Program-made: the position numbers and the translations under genes
Shown: positions 8,203 through 15,050 of the stretch, in pieces
Position numbering within the stretch: the stretch's first letter is position 1
Layout of the letters: each line of letters begins with the position of its first letter
Notes under the pieces: generated by a model
What the model saw: the letters and a program-made list of their open reading frames with translations, nothing else
Database searches by the model: none
What the model was told of the DNA's origin: nothing
Source of the DNA: Candidatus Ozemobacteraceae bacterium
GTDB lineage: Bacteria; Muiribacteriota; Ozemobacteria; Ozemobacterales; Ozemobacteraceae
Assembly (NCBI GenBank): GCA_035373905.1
Contig: DAOSOK010000048.1
Location: forward strand, 1-34,199
Reading direction: 5' to 3'
Length of the DNA stretch: 34,199 bases

Positions 8203-10326
8203 ATGGCAGCGGACGTTCTCGCTTCGCTTGGCGCGACGGCGGCCTGTTGCCTGTTCATCCTCGGTGGTGGAATCGCCGCGTCAGGGGCGTCCCAGCGGCT
8301 TCTTCCCGGTGAAAGCCTTGCCGGACGAGTTGCCGCCGCCGTCACCCTCTGGCATTTCCTTCTTGTCGTTCTCGCGCTGCCGTTGCTGCAACTCAGGCTG
8401 TTCTCGCTTCCCGTCGCCGGAAGTGTGCTGGGACTTGCGATAGCGATCGTCGCGTCTTTCACCTGGAACGGCTTTCGTGAGCTGCTCCGGGATGTGTTGC
8501 GTTCCTGCGCCGGCTTGGATTTGTCGGGACTGGCTGCGTGGCAGCGGGGTGTCGTGTGGCTGGCCGCCGGGACCGTGGTGTGTGCCGTGTTCAGGGCGTT
8601 CGTCCTGCCTCCGCTCAGCTGGGACAGCCTGATTTACCATCTCTGGCTGCCGGCGGAGTGGTCGAAGAGAAACGGGCTCTTTCTGTTTCATGCTCCGGAA
8701 AACTGGGACACGTGCCAGTTTTTCACCCTGAACTGGGAGATCATCGCGGCGTGGATGTTCAGATTCGCTGGGGATGACCGGTTTGTCAATCTGATCAATT
8801 ATCCGTTTCTCCTGCAGATGTTCGGGGCTTTCTACGGACTCTCGCGCACGTTCGGCATTGCGCCATCCCGAGCCTTCCTGGGCGGGTTGGCTCTCTGCTT
8901 CAATGCTGCCGTCTTTAGCTACGTGAACACGGCCTACGTGGAAAACTGCATGACGGCCCATCTGCTGACGGGGTATCTTTTCCTCTTCCGCGCTCTCGAT
9001 GTGCGAAGCCGCACGCTTCTGGGCATTTCCATGGCAGCGTTCGGACTGGCGGTCGGAACGAAGCTGGTGGCCGTACCGCATCTGGCACCGGCGCTGCTCG
9101 GCGTTTTATATATGTATATATCGAAAGACCGCCGTCCAATAAGACCGGTCATCACGGGTCTGGTGCTCCTGGGAATTCTTCTTGCGGCATCGTCGTTCTG
9201 GTATGTCAGGGCATGGATTCATACCGGTTCTCCACTGTATCCCTATGGTATGTCGATCGCCGGCGTCAGTCTGTTCCCGGAATCGGCAAAGCATCAGCAG
9301 TATCAGGAGTTCTTGTTCAACAAGGCGGTTGAAGTGTCGAGGAATGTTCCCATGTCTGCGGTGACGCCGTTTCTGACGATACTCCCCCTGGCGACGGCCT
9401 GTGGGCCGCTCGTTGTGTTCCTGGCGCCGTTGATTCCATGGGGACTGCTCCGGTTGGGTGCCGGTGGCGGGTGGGGAAAGATGGCCATCCTGCTCGCGGG
9501 AGCGATCTTCACAATGAGCGGATACTTTTCGGAACGGATGTTTCCGATCCGATTCCTGTGGGCTGTGTCGTCATCCAGATTTCTCCTGTTTCCCCTGGCT
9601 GTTATGCTGATGTCGGCCCTGGCATGCTTCAGCGGTCGCGGCCGTACGGCAATGATCGAGAAAGCAGTGTGGGGGTGTCTTGCCTGCTCTCTCCTTCTCC
9701 AGATACCCCTGTCCTGGAATGCCGGCTGGAAAACTATTAATATTGTATTATATAGTATGCCCGTGGCGGCGGCGCTGTACGGAATGTTTGCAAGATCGGC
9801 TCCGGGAAACAACCCGGCAGGTGGCGCGCGCGCATGGGGGATCGCCGTTTTCCTGGTCGTATGGGTCGTGGGTGCGCCTTTCCTGCTGGCATCGCTGAGG
9901 CATCGCGCCCTTGAAACGGCGTTCGAGCTTCACGATTTCCCCCGAGACCAGGTTCCGGCTTGGATATTCGTGGACCGTCCCGGTTGCCCGTTTCGGGTCT
10001 CCATGTCGGTCGGATACGATGGTCGGGGTGGGAACAACTGGTTTATGTATCCGCTTTTGGGAAGCAGACTCCAAAATTCCGTTTTCTACACGCCGATCAC
10101 AGCGTCCGGAGAGATCGTCGACGCCTTTTTGAAGGCGCCCGAAGACGTCCTGCGTTGCGGCGATCGCGCTGCTTGGCTTACCCGGCTTCGAGAGAAGGCG
10201 GACTACCTCATCCTTTTCCATCCGTTTCCTCCCGAAGCGGCATGGGCCGCTGAAATGCCCGAAGACCTGCTGCCGGTCGTTTCAAAGGAGCGCGTGCGCA
10301 TCTACAAGGTTTGCCGCTCCTCCTGA
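8203..10326 (+). CDS. GT-C-fold membrane glycosyltransferase (PMT/ArnT-like), large polytopic protein
   Basis: 707 aa with about a dozen hydrophobic segments over the first 550 residues and a soluble C-terminal part. The loop after an early helix holds LSWDSLIYHLWLPAEW (about residues 140-155), resembling the WDSLTYHLP signature of PMT_2/ArnT-like glycosyltransferases, whose acidic residue binds the lipid-phosphate sugar donor. A periplasm-facing enzyme using a polyprenyl-phosphate sugar is therefore likely. It is the last gene of the six-gene cluster, 10 nt after the radical SAM gene, and ends at 10326 before a hairpin. Two TATA-rich islets (9105-9121 and 9733-9762) lie inside the gene. The family call rests on topology and one motif, so donor and acceptor remain open. 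Confidence 0.75.
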   Translation: MAADVLASLGATAACCLFILGGGIAASGASQRLLPGESLAGRVAAAVTLWHFLLVVLALPLLQLRLFSLPVAGSVLGLAIAIVASFTWNGFRELLRDVLRSCAGLDLSGLAAWQRGVVWLAAGTVVCAVFRAFVLPPLSWDSLIYHLWLPAEWSKRNGLFLFHAPENWDTCQFFTLNWEIIAAWMFRFAGDDRFVNLINYPFLLQMFGAFYGLSRTFGIAPSRAFLGGLALCFNAAVFSYVNTAYVENCMTAHLLTGYLFLFRALDVRSRTLLGISMAAFGLAVGTKLVAVPHLAPALLGVLYMYISKDRRPIRPVITGLVLLGILLAASSFWYVRAWIHTGSPLYPYGMSIAGVSLFPESAKHQQYQEFLFNKAVEVSRNVPMSAVTPFLTILPLATACGPLVVFLAPLIPWGLLRLGAGGGWGKMAILLAGAIFTMSGYFSERMFPIRFLWAVSSSRFLLFPLAVMLMSALACFSGRGRTAMIEKAVWGCLACSLLLQIPLSWNAGWKTINIVLYSMPVAAALYGMFARSAPGNNPAGGARAWGIAVFLVVWVVGAPFLLASLRHRALETAFELHDFPRDQVPAWIFVDRPGCPFRVSMSVGYDGRGGNNWFMYPLLGSRLQNSVFYTPITASGEIVDAFLKAPEDVLRCGDRAAWLTRLREKADYLILFHPFPPEAAWAAEMPEDLLPVVSKERVRIYKVCRSS

Positions 10327-10360
10327 GTGAGTCGTTCTGACTTCCCGTCGTTGGATATGA

Positions 10361-10390
10361 AAAGCCACCCATGAGAAATTCCATGGGTGG
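10361..10390 (-). terminator. Hairpin terminator between convergent genes
   Basis: A perfect 9-bp stem (CCACCCATG 10365-10373 with CATGGGTGG 10382-10390) encloses an 8-nt loop. Read on the minus strand it is followed by CTTTT, so it best serves the P5C dehydrogenase gene. It may also stop transcripts of the plus-strand glycosyltransferase cluster ending at 10326. Confidence 0.65.
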
Positions 10391-10405
10391 TTGTGACGAT
10401 CACCC

Positions 10406-12055
10406 TCAGGGTTCGGACATGAAGGGGTATTCGAAGGTGCGGGGAGGGGTGAGGGTTTCCTTCACGGTGCGCGGGGAAACCCAGCGGAGAAGGTTGAGGG
10501 GGCTGCCGGCCTTGTCGTTGGTGCCGCTGGAGCGGCTGCCGCCGAAGGGTTGCTGGCCGACGACGGCGCCGGTGGGCTTGTCGTTGATGTAGAAGTTGCC
10601 GGCGGCATACCGCAACCGGCCCGAGACGGAGTCGAGGAGGGTGCGGTCTTTGCCGAACACGGCGCCGGTGAGGGCGTAGGGGCTCGTGGTGTCGACGAGG
10701 GCGACCGCTTCGTCGAGTTTCGCGTCGTCGTAGACGTAGACCGTCAGCACCGGGCCGAAGATCTCCTCGGCCATCAGCTTGAATGTGGGGTTCGTCGTCT
10801 CGATGACGGTCGGCTGGACGAACCAGCCTTTCGATTTGTCGCAGGTGCCGCCGAAGACGATCTTCGCTTCGGCCGAACTGCGCGCGAAATCGATATAGCT
10901 TGCGATATTTTTGAACGAGGCTTCGTCGATGACCGCGCCGAGGTAGTTGGTGAAATCGGCGACATCGCCGACCTTGATCTTCGCGAGCATCCCGCCCATC
11001 ATCTCTTTGACCTTCGGCCACAGGGATGCCGGGAGGTAGGCGCGGCTCGCGGCCGAGCATTTCTGGCCCTGGTATTCGAAGGCTCCGCGAACCAGCGCGA
11101 CCGCGAGCGGCACGGGGTCCGCGTCGGGGCAGGCGAAGACGAAGTCCTTGCCGCCGGTTTCCCCGACGAGCCGCGGGTAGTTGCGGTACACGCCCTTCGC
11201 CTGGTTCTCGCCGATCAGCCGCCACATCTCGTTGAACGTCGAGGTCGAGCCGGTGAAGTGCAGGCCGGCGAACGCGGGGTGCTTGAACACGATATCGCCG
11301 ATCGTCGAGCCGCGCGACGGCACGAAGTTGATGACGCCCGCCGGCAGCCCGGCCTCCTCGAGGAGGCGCATCAGGTGGTAGTTGCTCAGCACGGCCGTGC
11401 CGGCCGGTTTCCAGACGACGACATTGCCGGCCATCGCTGGAGCGGTGGGAAGATTCCCGCCAATCGCCGTGAAGTTGAACGGCGTGACGGCGAAGACGAA
11501 CCCCTCGAGCGGCCGGTATTCCGTCCGGTTCCAGGCGTCCGGGGTGCGCGAGACGGGGGGCTGGTCGGCGAAGATGCCGTCCCAGAAATGGACGTTGAAC
11601 CGCAGGAAGTCGATCATCTCGCAGGCCGAGTCGATCTCGGCCTGGTGCGCCGTCTTGCTCTGGCCGAGCATCGTCGCCGCATTCAATACCATTCGATATG
11701 GTCCGGCCAGCAGTTCCGCCGCCTTCTGGAAGATCGCCGCCCGCTCGGCCCAGGGAAGGGCCGCCCAGTCGGCTGCCGCGTCGAGCGCCGCGCGGATGGC
11801 GAGTTTCACATCTTCGGGGCCCGCCTGATGATACCGCGCGAGGACGAGATCGTGCCGGTGGGGGGCCCGGATCTCGACGAGTTTTCCCGTGCGGATCTCC
11901 CTGCCGCCAATTAGCAGAGGGATCTCGATCGGCTGCTGCGACTGCCTCGCGAGCTCCGCCTTGAGGGCCTGCCTGGGCTCGGTGCCGGGGGCGTAGGAAA
12001 AGCCGGGTTCGTTCGCCGGCCGGGAACACTGCGTGTGAAGGTTGAGCAAGGGCAT
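10406..12055 (-). CDS. pruA: L-glutamate gamma-semialdehyde (1-pyrroline-5-carboxylate) dehydrogenase
   Basis: 549 aa, the length of the stand-alone ALDH4-type enzyme. It oxidises glutamate semialdehyde to glutamate with NAD+, the second step of proline breakdown, in the cytosol. Aldehyde dehydrogenase landmarks are present: TPFNFTAIGG (191-200), VVWKPAG, HFTGSTSTF, the general-base Glu in GETGGKDF (E299), the catalytic Cys in EYQGQKCSAASR (C333), and EEIFGPVLTVYVY followed by GAVVGQQPFGGSRSSGTNDK. The start at 12055 has AGGAG about 12 nt upstream. No proline dehydrogenase or putA part is adjacent, so the substrate may come from a distant putA, arginine/ornithine catabolism or hydroxyproline. 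A hairpin at 10361-10390 ends the gene, and a palindrome lies about 90 bp upstream. Confidence 0.93.
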   Translation of the reverse strand: MPLLNLHTQCSRPANEPGFSYAPGTEPRQALKAELARQSQQPIEIPLLIGGREIRTGKLVEIRAPHRHDLVLARYHQAGPEDVKLAIRAALDAAADWAALPWAERAAIFQKAAELLAGPYRMVLNAATMLGQSKTAHQAEIDSACEMIDFLRFNVHFWDGIFADQPPVSRTPDAWNRTEYRPLEGFVFAVTPFNFTAIGGNLPTAPAMAGNVVVWKPAGTAVLSNYHLMRLLEEAGLPAGVINFVPSRGSTIGDIVFKHPAFAGLHFTGSTSTFNEMWRLIGENQAKGVYRNYPRLVGETGGKDFVFACPDADPVPLAVALVRGAFEYQGQKCSAASRAYLPASLWPKVKEMMGGMLAKIKVGDVADFTNYLGAVIDEASFKNIASYIDFARSSAEAKIVFGGTCDKSKGWFVQPTVIETTNPTFKLMAEEIFGPVLTVYVYDDAKLDEAVALVDTTSPYALTGAVFGKDRTLLDSVSGRLRYAAGNFYINDKPTGAVVGQQPFGGSRSSGTNDKAGSPLNLLRWVSPRTVKETLTPPRTFEYPFMSEP

Positions 12056-12438
12056 GGTCGTGGTCGCTCCTGTTGGGTGGATGAATCGATGCCCGAATCA
12101 TGCCAGAGGCGAATCATGATGAAAAGTGAATAGTATTTATTGTTTTCATGAATGATATTCATGATATTTGCACACGGGGCGCGCGGTCGGGGACCACGGA
12201 CTTGCCAGATGCGCTCTCTGAATATTATGCCGGCACGCCGGTGTGGACGCGGTTTCGTCGAATATGGGGCGGGCTCCTCACAGGGGCCGGACGTGAAAGG
12301 GAATGGGACGGTTGCGGCCGGCTGGCGGGCCTGTTCGTCTTCAAGAAAATCGTCATAGACGTGATCGTCGAGCTCTTGAAAAGCCGATAAAAACCGACAT
12401 GCTGATTTCGCATGGGGTCATGTAGTACCATTCCCGCG
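12056..12438. other. Divergent intergenic region between pruA and the NRAMP gene
   Basis: This 383-bp gap separates the minus-strand pruA start from the NRAMP start. Its left third is AT-rich (12100-12170) and must hold the pruA promoter; TACTAT read on the minus strand at about 12129-12134 could be a -10, but no convincing -35 is seen. It contains the palindrome listed separately. The right part (12170-12438) is GC-rich. A plus-strand frame of about 80 codons there has no ribosome site and no family look. No Mn-responsive riboswitch of the yybP-ykoY kind was recognised. Confidence 0.5.
12147..12163. promoter_or_regulatory. Perfect palindrome, candidate operator
   Basis: CATGAAT-GAT-ATTCATG is a perfect 7-bp inverted repeat with a 3-bp centre. 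It lies in the AT-rich stretch between divergent pruA and the NRAMP gene, just upstream of the likely pruA promoter. It has the size of a dimeric regulator site. The cognate regulator is unknown; the LysR protein encoded at 13762 is the nearest candidate. Confidence 0.4.
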
Positions 12439-13707
12439 ATGAACCTGCTTCTGGAATTTCTCCAACGCCTGTCCGTGATCCATCGCCCGAAGGTCATGGA
12501 GTTTCTCAAATACGTCGGGCCGGGGCTTCTCGTCACGGTCGGCTTTATCGACCCCGGCAACTGGGCGTCGAATCTCGCCGCCGGCTCGCAGTTCGGTTAC
12601 ACCCTGCTCTGGATGGTCAGCCTCAGCACGGTCATGCTGATCATTCTCCAGCACAACGTGGCCCACCTCGGCATCGTCACCGGCCTCTGCCTGTCGGAAG
12701 CCGCGACAAAGCATTTTCCCCGGCCGGTCAGCCGGCTGGTGCTCGGCACCGCCGTTCTCGCCTCCATCGCCACGGCTCTGGCCGAGATTCTCGGCGCGGC
12801 GATCGGCCTCCGGATGCTGTCCGGCCTGCCGATCGCCATCGGGTGCGTCCTTTCCGCCGCGTTCGTGCTGTACATGCTGCTCAGCAACTCGTACCGGCGT
12901 CTCGAAAAATGGATCATCGGCTTCGTGTCCCTGATAGGCCTCTCGTTTCTCATCGAGCTGGGAATGGTGCAGATCGACTGGGCCGCGAGCGCCGCCGCCT
13001 GGGTCAGCCCCACGCTTCCGCCCGGCAGCCTGATGATCGTCATGAGCGTGCTCGGCGCCGTCGTCATGCCGCACAATATCTTTCTCCATTCCGAAGTCAT
13101 CCAGAGTCGCCAGTGGAACCTCGAGGATGAAACGACGATCCGGCATCAGCTCAGATACGAATTTCTCGACACGCTGTTCTCGATGATGGTCGGATGGGCC
13201 ATCAACAGCTCGATGATCATCATGGCCGCGGCGGCGTTTCACGCTTCGGGAACGGTCGTGAACGAACTCGAGGAGGCCCGTCGTCTCCTCGAACCGCTTC
13301 TCGGAAACGGCGCGGCGGTGATTTTCGCCATCGCCCTGCTGATGAGCGGCCTTTCCTCTTCCGTCACCGCCGGAATGGCCGGCGGAACTATATTCGCTGG
13401 TATATTTAGTGAACCATACAATACCGAAGACGGGCATACGAAAGCCGGCATCGCCATTACGATCGCCGGCGCCCTGATCGCCATCGCCTTCGTTGGCGAT
13501 CCCTTCCGCGGGCTGGTGGTGTCGCAGATGCTGCTCAGCATCCAGCTGCCGCTCACGATCGTTTCCCAGATCGTCCTGACATCGTCGCCGGCCGTCATGG
13601 GAGTCCATGCCAACGACACGGTGGAAAAACTGATGCTGTGGATTGTTGCCGCGGTCGTCATCGTGCTCAACATCCTGCTTCTGCGTTCCATTATGTTCGG
13701 GGGATGA
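12439..13707 (+). CDS. mntH: NRAMP-family divalent metal transporter (Mn2+/Fe2+)
   Basis: 422 aa with about 11 hydrophobic segments, typical of the LeuT-fold NRAMP family, which imports Mn2+ or Fe2+ with protons across the inner membrane. The two metal-binding unwound helices are present: D38-P-G-N41 in TM1 (GFIDPGNWAS) and M210-P-H-N213 in TM6 (AVVMPHNIFLH). The methionine argues for transition-metal rather than Mg2+ or Al3+ transport. I prefer ATG 12439, because the family begins there; an in-frame ATG at 12412 would add nine residues. Neither has a clear Shine-Dalgarno. A TATA-rich islet lies at about 13388-13412. A LysR regulator starts 54 nt downstream on the same strand, an unusual partner because MntR or Fur is the common control. 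The gene symbol is by family, not proven. Confidence 0.9.
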   Translation: MNLLLEFLQRLSVIHRPKVMEFLKYVGPGLLVTVGFIDPGNWASNLAAGSQFGYTLLWMVSLSTVMLIILQHNVAHLGIVTGLCLSEAATKHFPRPVSRLVLGTAVLASIATALAEILGAAIGLRMLSGLPIAIGCVLSAAFVLYMLLSNSYRRLEKWIIGFVSLIGLSFLIELGMVQIDWAASAAAWVSPTLPPGSLMIVMSVLGAVVMPHNIFLHSEVIQSRQWNLEDETTIRHQLRYEFLDTLFSMMVGWAINSSMIIMAAAAFHASGTVVNELEEARRLLEPLLGNGAAVIFAIALLMSGLSSSVTAGMAGGTIFAGIFSEPYNTEDGHTKAGIAITIAGALIAIAFVGDPFRGLVVSQMLLSIQLPLTIVSQIVLTSSPAVMGVHANDTVEKLMLWIVAAVVIVLNILLLRSIMFGG

Positions 13708-13761
13708 ATGCGGAGACGAGCCGGGCCGATACCGGCGAGCCTTGAAGGAGATCATGATTCG

Positions 13762-14670
13762 ATGCACGAGCAGGAGCCGTTCGATCTGCAGCAGTTGTAC
13801 GTGTTCCATGTCGCGGCGGGGTCGCGCACCTTCACGGAGGCGGCCGAGCGCCTGCACATCAGCCAGTCGGCGGTGAGCCACGCGATCCGGAAGCTCGAAA
13901 AGAGCGCCGGGGCGAGCCTGTTCGCCAGGAACCGGCCGCCGGTGCGCCTGACCGGCCCGGGCCGTCTGCTCGCGGAAACGTGCGGCCGAATCTTCACCGA
14001 CCTGCGCCGCTGCCGGGAGGCGATGCTGCGGAGCGACGCGAAAACACTCGTCGGCAGGCTGAAGGTGGGGGCGACCGTCGAGTTCGGAAACAGCGTCCTG
14101 GCCCGCGGCGTGGCGCCGTTCCTGGAGAAACACCCCATGATCGAGATGGGGTTCACGTTCAGCCACGACCTGCTGCGGCCCCTTCTGGCCGATGAACTCG
14201 ACCTGATCATCGACTGCCAGGTCCATGCCCGGGAGGAACTTGCCCGCAAGCCTCTGTTTCGCGAACAGTACCTGCTGGTGGCCGCCCCGGCCCTGGTCGA
14301 CAGGCTCCGCATCAGGCGGCTCCACGATCTGAACCGGGCGGTCTGGCTGACGCTCGACTCGGGCGGCGACTGGTGGCAGCGATTCCTGGCCCAGTTGCCG
14401 TCGACGACCGAACTGACCCCCGACAGGATGCTTCCGGTGAATCACCTGAGGGGCCTCATCAACCTGGCTTCTTCCGGTGCCGGTGTCGCCCTGGTTCCGG
14501 CATACTGCGTGCAGAATGAACTGCAGAGCGGAAGCCTGAAACGGATTTTCCCGAATGTCCGGATTCGCGAGGACAAGTTCTTTCTGTACTGTCTCAAGGA
14601 CCGACTGACCGACCCGAATATCGTTGCATTCACGAAATTCGCCAGACGCCTTCATCTGACGCCCCGATAG
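13762..14670 (+). CDS. LysR-family transcriptional regulator
   Basis: 302 aa. The N-terminal winged helix-turn-helix is typical (QQLYVFHVAAGSRTFTEAA, then LHISQSAVSHAIRKLEKSAG at residues 31-50). It is followed by the two-lobed periplasmic-binding-like effector domain (LKVGATVEFGNS, then DLIIDCQ, then SSGAGVALVPAYC). The start at 13762 is set by AAGGAG at 13745-13750, 11 nt upstream; a longer frame from 13708 adds residues outside the domain. It follows the NRAMP gene by 54 nt on the same strand and may be co-transcribed with it. Targets could include this transporter, the palindrome at 12147-12163 or genes elsewhere. The effector is unknown. Confidence 0.9.
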   Translation: MHEQEPFDLQQLYVFHVAAGSRTFTEAAERLHISQSAVSHAIRKLEKSAGASLFARNRPPVRLTGPGRLLAETCGRIFTDLRRCREAMLRSDAKTLVGRLKVGATVEFGNSVLARGVAPFLEKHPMIEMGFTFSHDLLRPLLADELDLIIDCQVHAREELARKPLFREQYLLVAAPALVDRLRIRRLHDLNRAVWLTLDSGGDWWQRFLAQLPSTTELTPDRMLPVNHLRGLINLASSGAGVALVPAYCVQNELQSGSLKRIFPNVRIREDKFFLYCLKDRLTDPNIVAFTKFARRLHLTPR

Positions 14671-15050
14671 CCGCCCCGATGCCCGCGCTGCCCTGGCCAT
14701 ACGGCATGCTTTTGGGAGATGCCACCCGTGAAGGGGGGGGGGGGGGGGGGGCCCCCCCCCCCGGGGGGGGGGGGGGGGGGGGGCGGTCACCGCCCCCCGG
14801 GGGAAGGCGGGTATAATTCAGACAGAGAAGATCCAGTGTGGCCCGGAGACGTGATGAAAGGGATTGCGAACAGGCAGAATGCCCTTCTTGGTCGGAAGCA
14901 GATGGTTCGGGCTCCCCGGCCGGCCAGTCACCCGTTGCGCGGCGGGCCTGAGCGGCCTTCCGCCCGGTTCCCGGGGCAGCCGCAGCAGACGTCGCAGATC
15001 AAGCCGCCGAAAAAGCCTGAGTCGGGTTCCTGAAACGGAGGCGATGGCGC
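14671..15050. other. Intergenic region with homopolymer block and possible promoter
   Basis: This 380-bp gap lies between the LysR gene and the secreted Ig-like protein gene. It contains the G/C homopolymer block at 14733-14805. A perfect TATAAT at 14812-14817 lacks a recognisable -35 because the upstream bases are the GC block. A frame from ATG 14854 (about 59 codons, basic and proline-rich) has only a weak GGAG and no family look; I do not call it a gene. GGAGG at 15035-15039 is the likely ribosome site for the ATG at 15051. Confidence 0.45.
14733..14805. repeat. G19-C11-G21 homopolymer block with attached GC hairpin
   Basis: The bases are 19 G (14733-14751), 11 C (14752-14762) and 21 G (14763-14783). 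A perfect palindrome, GGGCGGT-C-ACCGCCC (14781-14795), and more G follow. This is either a real G-quadruplex/hairpin-forming intergenic element or a sequencing/assembly artefact such as poly-G read tails or a scaffold join. Nothing else in the window resembles it. Confidence 0.9.

Noticed and set aside
10550..11914. A 454-codon plus-strand frame opposite pruA
   Set aside because: A mirror of an unmistakable aldehyde dehydrogenase gene; its Asp/Val/Gly/Arg-rich translation is typical of antisense shadows.
12148..12390. An 80-codon frame in the pruA/NRAMP gap
   Set aside because: Starts inside the palindrome region without a ribosome site, mixed codon use, no family resemblance.
12170..12438. 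A Mn-sensing riboswitch ahead of the NRAMP gene
   Set aside because: No match to the conserved loop sequences of the yybP-ykoY class could be seen by eye; a covariance-model search would settle it.
12418..14790. A 790-codon open frame on the minus strand opposite the NRAMP and LysR genes
   Set aside because: Its translation is His/Arg/Asp-rich with no domain, and it mirrors two clear genes on the other strand. Such antisense frames are common in GC-rich coding DNA.
14719..15033. A 104-codon frame running through the poly-G block
   Set aside because: The N-terminal half is poly-Gly/Pro from the homopolymer tract; there is no credible coding signal.
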